From positions 1 through 64,000 of the IMG/VR virus record IMGVR_UViG_3300022602_000075: DNA of 64,000 bases. One strand, 5' to 3'. This DNA is from a virus. Of the stretch, positions 46,083-53,239 are shown piece after piece (within the stretch, counting starts at the first letter, position 1; each line of letters begins with the position of its first letter). The translations under genes were made by a program, and so were the position numbers. The notes under the pieces are model-generated. The model was not told the DNA's origin and ran no database searches. It worked only from the letters and a program-made list of their open reading frames with translations.

Positions 46083-46731
46083 TAAAGTATATTGTGTTAG
46101 TTTACCTGAAAGTCAAGATAGATGGAATAAGTTTATTGTAGAATATAAAAATGCCACAGGCTCAAATGATGTAACAAAAATGTGGGCTATACCTCCCGCC
46201 CCAGAAATAATCAAAGATAATGCCGACTTAGTTCTTTTTAATTATCCAGCTAGAACAATGATAGGTTGCACACTATCACATATCAAAGTGCTTTCAGATG
46301 CACTGTTTCATGGATATGAAAGCATACTTGTCTTAGAAGACGATGCTTTTTTATTGCCTGAATCTGTTGAAACAGTTGCAGCAGCACTTAAAGAGATACC
46401 AAACGATTGGGGGATTTTGTATTTAGGTGGCCACCCAACTGGGCCATTAATAAAAGTTACTGAACGCATAGCAAAACCCACGTCTCTATTTTGGAGTTCT
46501 TGGGGATACGCTATTCGTAGAGATGCTATGCACAAAGTTATTCACAAGTGTTTAGACATGATTTCACACACATCCTACGACGGTATTTTAGGTAAGCAAG
46601 CTGAAGCTATACAACGATATGTGATGTGTCCTCCAGTTTTGTCCGTACACGCTGGACATAGTACCATTACAAACAGTGAGAGCGATTTAGCAGAACTTGC
46701 TAAACCCGATTGGGTTAAGTTCTCGCCATGA
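46066..46731 (+). CDS. GT25-type glycosyltransferase
   Basis: 221 residues. FDKVYCVSLPESQDRWNKF at the N-terminus, GCTLSHIKVLSDAL (67-80) and ILVLEDDAFL with EDD at 91-93 follow the order of the LPS glycosyltransferase family 25: start strand, SH helix, acidic metal/donor site. It ends with WGYAIRRDA and a later HAGHSTI. The substrate could be a host surface sugar, phage DNA or a virion protein; the fibre next door makes a virion or surface target plausible. It starts after GGGAGG and overlaps the next gene by 4 nt. Confidence 0.8.
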   Translation: MNNLFDKVYCVSLPESQDRWNKFIVEYKNATGSNDVTKMWAIPPAPEIIKDNADLVLFNYPARTMIGCTLSHIKVLSDALFHGYESILVLEDDAFLLPESVETVAAALKEIPNDWGILYLGGHPTGPLIKVTERIAKPTSLFWSSWGYAIRRDAMHKVIHKCLDMISHTSYDGILGKQAEAIQRYVMCPPVLSVHAGHSTITNSESDLAELAKPDWVKFSP

Positions 46732-47333
46732 ATATTGTAGTATGCTCAGATGGTAGATGCGGTAGTCTGTGGTTAACGTTTGCAATCGCACATAAATTAA
46801 AACGTTCTTTTGGATGGCTGGATGAAGGACTGTGCGAGAATACAGTTCACATGACTCATGTTTTTGAACTTATTGAAAGTTTTGATGGTTTGGTAATACA
46901 CTCTACTAGAAGAAATGCTCTAGATCATTTTATCGCTACAGTTTTTTATGATCGGGTAATGTGCAAAGATGAAGAATGGGTAAACTTTTCTAATTCGATA
47001 GGAATATGGAGTCATATCCATGACGATGAAAAGCGAAAGCCAATTCTAACTAAAAAATTCAAAGAAATGGTAGAACGAACTCGCATAAGAGTGTATAGAA
47101 AAGAGTTTGAAGATTTCATGCAAGCTAGAAATAAGAATAAACAATTTATAAACGCTTACGGTGGACTAAAGCATACTATTTACTATGAAGACTTGTTTGA
47201 TGGGATTACGATTCCTGAATTAAGTATAGGGACAATTAGTTTTGAGCAAAAGGGTATATTTACCAAACTGCCGTATGATAAAACAGATATAGTGACTAAC
47301 TACAAAGAGATAGAAGAATGGTTCATAAATTAA
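46728..47333 (+). CDS. sulfotransferase-like protein
   Basis: 201 residues. CSDGRCGSLWL (6-16) resembles the 5'-phosphosulfate loop at the start of PAPS sulfotransferases, and STRRNALDHFIA (59-70) the 3'-phosphate motif with R and N in place. The rest is short and partly basic. If active it would move sulfate from PAPS to a carbohydrate or protein. The pairing with a glycosyltransferase (4-nt overlap) suggests both act on one glycan. The key lysine of many members is replaced here by a cysteine-glycine run, so activity is uncertain. Confidence 0.65.
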   Translation: MNIVVCSDGRCGSLWLTFAIAHKLKRSFGWLDEGLCENTVHMTHVFELIESFDGLVIHSTRRNALDHFIATVFYDRVMCKDEEWVNFSNSIGIWSHIHDDEKRKPILTKKFKEMVERTRIRVYRKEFEDFMQARNKNKQFINAYGGLKHTIYYEDLFDGITIPELSIGTISFEQKGIFTKLPYDKTDIVTNYKEIEEWFIN

Positions 47334-47384
47334 CATTATCCGTTTTAGTTGAACCAGACTGTAATAAATGATATAAGAGTATCT

Positions 47385-47392
47385 TATAAATA
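47385..47392 (+). promoter_or_regulatory. late promoter TATAAATA, exact T4 consensus, 5 nt from an ATG
   Basis: Ends 5 nt before the ATG at 47398. Predicted leaderless transcript that may run on into the tmRNA region. Confidence 0.75.
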
Positions 47393-47397
47393 TTGTT

Positions 47398-47556
47398 ATG
47401 AAACAGAAAAAGATACTCCGTGAAATTTACGCAGCTTGTCTTACGCATAATACCACTCGCCTTTATGAATTGCAATTAGAAGAGTTTAAAAAAATCTTCA
47501 AACGCAAACAAGAAGGCAAGTCGGTCTCCAAACCCAAGTATACAGTGGTACGATAG
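47398..47556 (+). CDS. small basic unknown protein
   Basis: 52 residues, rich in Lys/Arg/Gln with a helical middle (LYELQLEEFKKIFKRKQEG). It starts 5 nt after a TATAAATA box with no ribosome site. The stop is 20 nt before the first copy of the 30-nt duplication that flanks the HNH cassette, so before that insertion it would have been the gene just upstream of the tmRNA. Function unknown. Confidence 0.6.
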   Translation: MKQKKILREIYAACLTHNTTRLYELQLEEFKKIFKRKQEGKSVSKPKYTVVR

Positions 47557-47575
47557 ATAAGTAATTTTAATGGTA

Positions 47576-47605
47576 GTAAACTCTTAAGTAAAGGCGTCTT
47601 GGACC
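47576..47605 (+). repeat. left copy of 30-nt duplication (tmRNA acceptor-piece remnant)
   Basis: Matches 48097-48126 at 27 of 30 bases. It corresponds to the sequence just 5' of the tmRNA T-arm but here is followed by the HNH promoter instead of the T-arm, so it is a truncated leftover. Confidence 0.85.
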
Positions 47606-47615
47606 TACCGTATAG

Positions 47616-47623
47616 CATAAATA
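47616..47623 (+). promoter_or_regulatory. late promoter CATAAATA, 4 nt from the HNH ATG
   Basis: Box carried inside the inserted cassette, 4 nt from the ATG at 47628. The endonuclease thus brings its own late promoter. Confidence 0.6.
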
Positions 47624-47627
47624 CTTT

Positions 47628-48089
47628 ATGCTGCACAAACACCACATAATACCTAGACATGCAGGAGGAACAGATGATCCTTCTAATCTAGTTGAACTTA
47701 CTGTGGCAGAACATGCCGAAGCTCATAGGTTATTATTTGAACAATACGGTAGATGGCAAGATCGTGTAGCATGGTTAAGTTTATCTGGGATTATAAAAGA
47801 CGAAGAAAGAATTAACGAATTAATAAGAAGTTGGCGTGGTAGGAAACATACTGAAGAAAGTAAATCAAAAATTTCTGTCTTTCAAAAAGGAAGAAAACAT
47901 AGTGAAGAATCTAAACTAAAAATTAGCAAAAGTTTGAAAGGAAAACCATCTAAGTCTAAAGGTAAAACCAGATCAGAGGAATTTAAACAAAATGTTTCTA
48001 ATCAAAAGTTAGGAAATGATTATGGTAAATTCTTTAAAGGAAAATCGTGGCACAAAGATCCCGTTACTGGTAAAAGAGTATGGGATTAA
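47628..48089 (+). CDS. HNH homing endonuclease inserted in the tmRNA locus
   Basis: 153 residues. HKHHIIPRHAGGTDDPSNLV at the N-terminus is an HNH core (HH, then N), followed by AEHAEAHRLL. The second half has NUMOD3-type repeats (GRKHTEESKSKIS, GRKHSEESKLKIS, GKTRSEEFKQNVS), which bind DNA in many homing endonucleases. The cassette sits between two copies of a 30-nt sequence from the tmRNA acceptor piece, so the tmRNA gene is a likely target. Start 4 nt after a late box. No group I intron structure was seen around it. Confidence 0.85.
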   Translation: MLHKHHIIPRHAGGTDDPSNLVELTVAEHAEAHRLLFEQYGRWQDRVAWLSLSGIIKDEERINELIRSWRGRKHTEESKSKISVFQKGRKHSEESKLKISKSLKGKPSKSKGKTRSEEFKQNVSNQKLGNDYGKFFKGKSWHKDPVTGKRVWD

Positions 48090-48096
48090 AAACAGC

Positions 48097-48126
48097 GTAA
48101 ACATTTAAGTAAAGGTGTCTTGGACC
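48097..48126 (+). repeat. right copy of 30-nt duplication (functional copy)
   Basis: Three mismatches from 47576-47605. It restores the segment that precedes the tmRNA T-arm, keeping the tmRNA complete after the insertion. Confidence 0.85.
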
Positions 48127-48153
48127 GGGGTTCGATTCCCCGATGCTCCACCA
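48105..48153 (+). ncRNA. ssrA: acceptor piece of a circularly permuted tmRNA
   Basis: It ends with a T-arm (stem CGGGG/CCCCG at 48126-48130 and 48138-48142, loop TTCGATT), the strand ATGCTCC, discriminator A and an encoded CCA (48151-48153). ATGCTCC pairs with GGGGCAT at 48159-48165 over seven bases, and the third pair is G-U, the alanine identity mark of tmRNA. TGTCTTG (48116-48122) can pair with CAAGGTA (48177-48183) as a P2 helix using two wobbles. The 5' end is not certain. Because this 3' half comes before the 5' half in the gene, the molecule would be a two-piece tmRNA after processing. Confidence 0.8.
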
Positions 48154-48158
48154 ACTAT

Positions 48159-48321
48159 GGGGCATATCGGTTTCGACAAGGTAAGTAATAGTCAAAATGC
48201 GCTCGACAGGCGAATGTCGTTAATATAGCAAAACATATAAATGCTAACGATAGCGTTTACGCTTTAGCGGCCTAAAAAACTTGCTAAGCCGGGGTTGGTA
48301 ACCTTGTCAAATAATAACCAG
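48159..48321 (+). ncRNA. ssrA: coding piece of the permuted tmRNA with tag ORF
   Basis: It starts GGGGCAT then ATCGGTTTCGAC, the typical tmRNA 5' end and D-loop. A stem CGACA/TGTCG (48204-48219) fits pseudoknot 1. The tag frame starts at GCA 48228 and reads AKHINANDSVYALAA before TAA at 48273-48275; starting at GCT 48243 instead would give ANDSVYALAA, the same length as the E. coli tag. The C-terminal ALAA is the protease signal. GACAAGGT (48175-48182) can also pair with ACCTTGTC (48301-48308), enclosing the whole piece. Only 5 nt (48154-48158) separate it from the CCA of the acceptor piece. It is followed by a strong terminator. Role: rescue of stalled ribosomes. Confidence 0.85.
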
Positions 48322-48348
48322 AAAAGGCTCGCAAGAGCCTTTTCTTTT
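48322..48348 (+). terminator. rho-independent terminator of the tmRNA
   Basis: AAAAGGCTC-GCAA-GAGCCTTTT is a perfect 9-bp stem with a GCAA tetraloop followed by a T-rich run. It overlaps the start of the next late promoter box. Confidence 0.9.
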
Positions 48349-48355
48349 ATAAATA
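48348..48355 (+). promoter_or_regulatory. late promoter TATAAATA, 5 nt from an ATG
   Basis: Exact T4 consensus; ends 5 nt before the ATG at 48361. Predicted leaderless start. Confidence 0.75.
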
Positions 48356-48360
48356 TTGGT

Positions 48361-48801
48361 ATGATTCCCTTATATGTCTCTTACGTAGCTAAACTTCAAG
48401 GTGTGTCAGTCAACCTTAATAAAATGACGTTTGACTACGAAGTTATCAAAGACCGAATTCAAGACAACAAATTTTACTTAATGAAAGACAATCAGTATGC
48501 TAAAGAAGCTGATTTGTTGGAATACACAGTCAATATTATAGAATATATCAGAAAGTCGGTTTTGTTCAACATCATAACTTACGAAGTGCTGCGACCTAAT
48601 ACTGCACTACCGTGGTCACTAACATCTGACAAGTACAGTCATCACATTCCACTTGTGACTAACGGGGGTTGCTGGACTGTATACGAGAATAATACGTTTC
48701 ATCTGCCCGCCGACGGGACAATCTATACTGTAAACAAAGGCAAAGGACACAGCTTTATCAACGCGGGGCTAGAACCCAGAGTGCATTTGACGTTAGAATA
48801 A
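48361..48801 (+). CDS. aspartyl/asparaginyl hydroxylase-like protein
   Basis: 146 residues from the ATG that lies 5 nt after TATAAATA. A longer reading from 48295 would run through the tmRNA and its terminator and is rejected. The C-terminal half has HHIPLVTNGGCWTVYENN, then LPADGTIYTVNKGKGHSFIN and EPRVHLTLE, the layout of the Asp/Asn beta-hydroxylase type of 2-oxoglutarate/Fe(II) enzymes or related cupins: an early His, a late His before an Asn, and a final Arg. A target in host or phage is not evident. Confidence 0.55.
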   Translation: MIPLYVSYVAKLQGVSVNLNKMTFDYEVIKDRIQDNKFYLMKDNQYAKEADLLEYTVNIIEYIRKSVLFNIITYEVLRPNTALPWSLTSDKYSHHIPLVTNGGCWTVYENNTFHLPADGTIYTVNKGKGHSFINAGLEPRVHLTLE

Positions 48802-48804
48802 ATA
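48797..48804 (+). promoter_or_regulatory. late promoter AATAAATA, 4 nt from the multidomain-protein ATG
   Basis: Overlaps the stop of the previous gene and ends 4 nt before the ATG at 48809. Predicted near-leaderless transcript. Confidence 0.6.
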
Positions 48805-48808
48805 GTAG

Positions 48809-51685
48809 ATGAATCTCAAAGAACTCCATTCCTTCAAAATGTCAGATGCGGTCAAGTTTCACGACCAGCTAAATCCATCTCTTTTTCACGGGCAGCACTT
48901 AAACCCTGTAATTAGAAAAAAACTGTTAGCAATAGCAGAAGACTTTTTGAACAATTTAGGAGTCAGTCCATTTAAAGTCAAAGATGTTACCATGTCAGGG
49001 TCTAATGCTGCATATTCTTACACCCCGCATAGTGATATCGACTTGCACGTTATCGTAGACATGGATCAATTTAACAATGATGAGGTTTATCAAGAACTAT
49101 TCAATGCTAAAAAGACAGTCTATAATGATAAGCACGACATAACAATAAAAGACATTCCAGTAGAATTGTATGTTCAGCCGGCAAGTGATCCGCATGTGTC
49201 ATTGGGCGAATACAGTATAATGAATGATCACTGGATAAAATTCCCACTAAAGCGCAGGGCAAACTTTGATCAAAACAATACTAGAGCCAAGTATCAACAA
49301 CTAAAAAGTTTTTGTGAACTTGCACTAAAAGAACGAGACCTTAAAAGAGTCAGCAAGGTACTAAAAAAGATAAAGCAATATCGTAAAGCAGGTTTGGCTA
49401 ACTTTGGTGAATTCGGGCCTGAAAACTTAGCATACAAGATGGTAAAGAATCAAGGATACTTGCAAAAGTTATATGACTTGCGAGACAAGTTGCATAGTGC
49501 AAAACTAAGTTTTGAAAACATGTATCAGAATCCTGAAACTATCAAAGAAACAATAGGCCCGCATGAAAAAAAAGAATTAAAATTAATGTTACATGGGGAT
49601 AAGCCTGCTGCTATCATAGATTATACCGATTTAAATGAAAAAGTATGGCAGAACGCCATACAGAAAAATAATTGGACAGTAGAAACTATAGACATGAGCA
49701 AAATACCTCCACGAAAAGGTAGTATTTGGGCTAGCACTGCTCCAATGATTATAGTTAGTAAAGACCCTAATGTGGCTAAAAGTATAAAACGACTGATGCT
49801 TGCTACTTTAGGAAGTCCCGATGAGGCTCCGGCATCATATCATGTTCAATTAGGCAGATTGCTAGGTTACAGTGAAGCAGATATCCAACACTTTTTAAAA
49901 CACGTTGGATATAAAACTGATATTTCAGAAGAGACTGCTCCTAAAGAAAAAGTGTTCTATCATGTTACGACTACAGATAATGTTCCTCGAATAAAGAAGA
50001 AAGGTATTTTACCATTACAGCCTAGTAACTGGGTGCAAGCAGGCACAGGGGAACGTTACGGCGGTGGTGAAATATTTGCGTTTGACAATCTTCCCGACGC
50101 TCAAAGTTGGGCGGGTAAAATGGATTGGGAATTACACAAGAAACTGGGCACCGGCAAAATATCAATCGTTAAGTTCACTGATGATAACGATTGGGAAAAA
50201 GATACTGCGCCAATGGTTGCTTATAAAGGCAATGCGTTAAAGAGACATGGCAGAGTTAAGCCAGAGAATATAATAGATGCAGTACCTTTGACTTCTGATG
50301 CACTTAGAAAATTAACCTCATCTAATACTATAACAGAAGAACGAACTACCTTACAAAAAATGTACGGTAATAAGTTGCCTGAACGTGATGAAATATTTTG
50401 GAATTATGTTTCTACTAGAGATTTAAAAAAGCCATTAGTCATCAAAACTATGCCTAAGCATAAAGTAAAGATACATTTGCTTGGTCAATACCGTGTTGAA
50501 CATATTGATGATTTAGTAGACCGTTTAGACGATGAACAGATGGATACCTTTACTCACTATGTTAGTGATCCTGATTTATCAGATGAAGTAATTGTAATCG
50601 ATGATAATAAAATCATCGATGGACAACATCGTGCGCTAGCAGCCGCAGTTAGAAATGTACCTATCAAGTATGTAGACTTATCAGACCCGTTAGATGATTC
50701 ATCAGAGCCGTTAGATGAAGTTACTATAGACAATGTTAAAGGATGGGGAGCAGTACCTCATAATCAAGATGTAGACTATTTTGGGTTGCGAGTTAAAATG
50801 CGACCAAGTATATTCTTGAAATTAGCAGCACCTACCCATACTGAACCTGATGAAGAAATGACAAATCATATAAAGTCTGGTGGTGCGATTGGTGCACCTT
50901 TTCTTTATGTTCTGATGCCCGAAGACTGGGAGAAAGGTGATTATAGCATGGCGGCTAGAATTGGTGGTCATGAAGGCAGACACCGCATGAAAACTATCTT
51001 AAAGCATGAAGGTGACGATCCTGTAGAAGTTCACTTGTTCCCTATGAGCGGTTACAGAAGCAGACACTTAACTTCTGAAATTATCGATAACTGGAACAAA
51101 GGTTTGTATGCTGAAAAGAGTCGTGTAGTAGTACCTGGACCACTGTTTAGTGTGTCTGGTAATACACAGAACGTGACAGAAGCCTCGGAAGATATTCCAA
51201 AAATTGTATATCATGTAACTCCCACTAAAAATATAAAATCGATCGCCAAAGAAGGTTTAAAACCCGGCATAGGAGACAGATCAAATAAAATAATGAGAGA
51301 AAAATCTGGAATCTATGTATTTCCTAGTAGGCTGGCAGCAGAAGATGCAGTGATGAATTGGTTAGGTGATGAATTCGAAGATGAACCACTCACGATGCTA
51401 AAGATAGATACCTCTGGATTGGAAGATCACATTTCCAAAGGTGCAGGATATGAATTGATAATTGACACTATTATTGAACCTAATAGGATAAAGAAAGTCA
51501 ACATATCACTTGAAGAAGCCTCAGGCTACATTCCCAGTTATGCCCAAAGAAACGACCCCAGATACAAAACCGCCTTGACATTGGATGTCCATCCTGATAC
51601 AATGCGTAAGAATGCTAAACGATTTGGAAACAAAATCAGTAGAGCAGGAATTCCCCCAACAGCGAGACCAGACGGGAAAGTATAA
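48809..51685 (+). CDS. 958-residue multidomain protein: NTase, ART-like, ParB-like, ART-like; probable head polyprotein
   Basis: Residues 1-247 hold a nucleotidyltransferase domain (GSNAAYSYTPHSDIDLHV, with D76 and D78). Residues 248-374 are an unknown domain. 375-510 begin VFYHVTTTDNVPRIKKKGI, like the start of ART/Tpt1-type domains. 511-791 contain a ParB-like IIDGQHRALAA (about 602-612) and GHEGRHRMK (about 720). 792-903 start IVYHVTPTKNIKSIAKEG, a second ART-like domain. 904-958 are a basic tail. At the joints lie IKE (247), ISE (374), ITE (510), VTE (791) and LEE (903), the (I/L)xE form cut by T4 prohead protease. Late promoter. I infer a head-packaged polyprotein whose parts act in the host after injection, loosely as T4 Alt does. 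Confidence 0.65.
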   Translation: MNLKELHSFKMSDAVKFHDQLNPSLFHGQHLNPVIRKKLLAIAEDFLNNLGVSPFKVKDVTMSGSNAAYSYTPHSDIDLHVIVDMDQFNNDEVYQELFNAKKTVYNDKHDITIKDIPVELYVQPASDPHVSLGEYSIMNDHWIKFPLKRRANFDQNNTRAKYQQLKSFCELALKERDLKRVSKVLKKIKQYRKAGLANFGEFGPENLAYKMVKNQGYLQKLYDLRDKLHSAKLSFENMYQNPETIKETIGPHEKKELKLMLHGDKPAAIIDYTDLNEKVWQNAIQKNNWTVETIDMSKIPPRKGSIWASTAPMIIVSKDPNVAKSIKRLMLATLGSPDEAPASYHVQLGRLLGYSEADIQHFLKHVGYKTDISEETAPKEKVFYHVTTTDNVPRIKKKGILPLQPSNWVQAGTGERYGGGEIFAFDNLPDAQSWAGKMDWELHKKLGTGKISIVKFTDDNDWEKDTAPMVAYKGNALKRHGRVKPENIIDAVPLTSDALRKLTSSNTITEERTTLQKMYGNKLPERDEIFWNYVSTRDLKKPLVIKTMPKHKVKIHLLGQYRVEHIDDLVDRLDDEQMDTFTHYVSDPDLSDEVIVIDDNKIIDGQHRALAAAVRNVPIKYVDLSDPLDDSSEPLDEVTIDNVKGWGAVPHNQDVDYFGLRVKMRPSIFLKLAAPTHTEPDEEMTNHIKSGGAIGAPFLYVLMPEDWEKGDYSMAARIGGHEGRHRMKTILKHEGDDPVEVHLFPMSGYRSRHLTSEIIDNWNKGLYAEKSRVVVPGPLFSVSGNTQNVTEASEDIPKIVYHVTPTKNIKSIAKEGLKPGIGDRSNKIMREKSGIYVFPSRLAAEDAVMNWLGDEFEDEPLTMLKIDTSGLEDHISKGAGYELIIDTIIEPNRIKKVNISLEEASGYIPSYAQRNDPRYKTALTLDVHPDTMRKNAKRFGNKISRAGIPPTARPDGKV

Positions 51686-51957
51686 TGGACGAGTTTGAGT
51701 TTGAGACTGCGATAGAAGCCCGAAAAGTTTTGGGCGCAATGGGCGACCGAATGTACAAATCTGAATGTACCCGTTTCAAACGGGATCTTTGGACGCTGTA
51801 TGAAAACATTTCCGGTATGATCAGTGAATTGGCTAGCCTCGAAGTCAAGGCCCGACAGACCAAAAATCCCCGAAAAATCCCAGACCAGCGCAAGAAAATC
51901 CAGGATGCGATGGTATATTTGGACAAACTTATTTTGATCCAAATTTTAATGCAATAG
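51685..51957 (+). CDS. small helical unknown protein
   Basis: 90 residues, mostly helix-forming and charged (FETAIEARKVLGAMGDRMYK, KKIQDAMVYLDKLILI). The ATG shares a base with the stop of the multidomain gene (TAATG), so it is likely translated after it. No family recognised; a partner or immunity role for the large protein is possible only on position. Confidence 0.55.
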   Translation: MDEFEFETAIEARKVLGAMGDRMYKSECTRFKRDLWTLYENISGMISELASLEVKARQTKNPRKIPDQRKKIQDAMVYLDKLILIQILMQ

Positions 51958-51986
51958 AATCAATGACTTACAGAGCCAAAAAGTTC

Positions 51987-52014
51987 TTGCATTTCCCTGC
52001 GACTTCTGTATAAT
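51987..52014 (+). promoter_or_regulatory. sigma70 promoter of the MoxR gene
   Basis: TTGCAT (51987-51992), 16-bp spacer, perfect TATAAT (52009-52014). The leader of about 45 nt holds AAAGG before the ATG. Confidence 0.75.
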
Positions 52015-52066
52015 AGATTCATAAGTTGATGTTGTTGATTCACTCTTACTAAAGGTACATACTTAT

Positions 52067-53167
52067 ATGGCGACTGCGATTTCTGATAACAACACCATTA
52101 CGAGCGTTCAAGCCCGTAAGGCTCTTTTGAAGGCGTTCAAGGCAAAGCGACCCGTGTTTCTTTGGGGTACGATGGGTATCGGCAAGTCTGAGGTAGTCGA
52201 GCAGATTACTGATGAACTTGGCGGTCTTATGATCGATTTGCGTATGGCGCAGATGGAACCCACTGACATTCGTGGTATCCCGTTCTATAACAAGGATATC
52301 AACAAGATGGACTGGGCTGCCCCTGTCGATCTCCCGACTGAGGAACTGGCTTCTCAGTACCCGATTGTTGTCTTGTTCTTGGATGAGATGAATTCGGCTC
52401 CCCCTGCTGTTCAGGCAGCGGGCTATCAGTTGATTCTCAACCGTCGCGTTGGCAAGTACAAGTTGCCCGATAACGTGGTGATCGTTGCTGCTGGTAATCG
52501 TGACACCGACAAGGGCGTTACTTATCGCATGCCGATGCCGCTTGCTAATCGGTTCTTGCATCTTGAAATGCGGGCTGACTTCAATGCTTGGCAGGCATGG
52601 GCTGTCACTAAGGGCATTCACAAGGACGTGGTTGGTTATCTGTCGTTCGCTAAGCAGGACCTGCACGACTTCGATGCTAAGTCGGCAAATCGTGCGTTCG
52701 CTACCCCGCGTACTTGGTGCTTTGTGAGTGACTTGCTCAATGATGAGGACACCGATGCCGATACTCTGCACAATCTGATTGCGGGTGCTATCGGTGACGG
52801 TCTTGCTCTCAAGTTCATGAAGCATCGTCAGTTTTCGGGCAAGATGCCCAACCCCGAGGATATTCTCAAGGGCAAGGTGAAGGATCTTGCAGTCAAGGAA
52901 ATCTCGGCAATGTACTCGCTGACCGTTTCTATGTGCTACGAGTTGCGTGATGCTGTTCAGAACAAGCGGGTGGACATGAAGGAGTTCCATGTCATGGCGT
53001 CGAACTTCTTTACTTACATCATGGCGAACTTTGAGACTGAGTTGGTGATCATGGGTGCTAAGATCGCACTCAAGACTTATCAGTTGCCGATTGAGCCGAC
53101 CCAACTCAAGAACTTTGATCAGTTCCACAAGACTTACGGCAAGTACATCGTTGAGAGTGACAAGTAA
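52067..53167 (+). CDS. MoxR-family AAA+ ATPase
   Basis: 366 residues. Walker A is GTMGIGKS (34-41); Walker B is VVLFLDEMNSAPP with D106/E107; sensor 1 is VVIVAAGNRDTD and an arginine region follows (MPLANRF). DIRGIPFY and QLILNRRVG are MoxR traits. MoxR ATPases work with a VWA protein to remodel or load metal into targets, and the next gene encodes one. Codons end mostly in G or C with much CGT, unlike the AT-ending codons nearby, which suggests different origin or selection for strong expression. A long antisense frame is an artefact of this codon use. Confidence 0.9.
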   Translation: MATAISDNNTITSVQARKALLKAFKAKRPVFLWGTMGIGKSEVVEQITDELGGLMIDLRMAQMEPTDIRGIPFYNKDINKMDWAAPVDLPTEELASQYPIVVLFLDEMNSAPPAVQAAGYQLILNRRVGKYKLPDNVVIVAAGNRDTDKGVTYRMPMPLANRFLHLEMRADFNAWQAWAVTKGIHKDVVGYLSFAKQDLHDFDAKSANRAFATPRTWCFVSDLLNDEDTDADTLHNLIAGAIGDGLALKFMKHRQFSGKMPNPEDILKGKVKDLAVKEISAMYSLTVSMCYELRDAVQNKRVDMKEFHVMASNFFTYIMANFETELVIMGAKIALKTYQLPIEPTQLKNFDQFHKTYGKYIVESDK

Positions 53168-53174
53168 TGGAATT

Positions 53175-53204
53175 GGGACACGGTTGACACCGTGTCCCTT
53201 TTTT
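53175..53204 (+). terminator. rho-independent terminator after MoxR
   Basis: GGGACACGGT-TGAC-ACCGTGTCCC, a perfect 10-bp stem, then six T. It separates MoxR from the VWA gene. Confidence 0.9.
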
Positions 53205-53212
53205 GATAATAT
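53184..53212 (+). promoter_or_regulatory. possible sigma70 promoter inside the terminator
   Basis: TTGACA (53184-53189) is formed by the terminator loop and arm; 17 bp later lies TAATAT (53207-53212). It would restart transcription for the VWA gene. Part of the match may be a by-product of the hairpin. Confidence 0.55.
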
Positions 53213-53239
53213 ATACTTTCAATACGAACGAGGTGTGGT

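Noticed and set aside
47606-48126. Group I intron in the tmRNA carrying the HNH gene
   Set aside because: No recognisable P7/G-site or exon junction; the flanks are direct copies, not intron ends.
48124-48153. A normal tRNA gene ending in CCA
   Set aside because: Only T-arm and 3' acceptor strand are present; the pairing 5' strand lies downstream, as expected for a permuted tmRNA.
48295-48360. Upstream start for the hydroxylase-like gene
   Set aside because: It would begin inside the tmRNA and read through its terminator; the ATG at 48361 has a promoter at fixed spacing.
51521-51942. Minus-strand frames opposite the small gene at 51685
   Set aside because: Complement of coding sequence; no start signals, and the plus-strand gene is coupled to the gene before it.
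52049-53128. 359-codon antisense frame over the MoxR gene
   Set aside because: It mirrors the strong codon bias of the sense gene, has no ribosome site and gives a His/Leu/Val-rich sequence with no family pattern.
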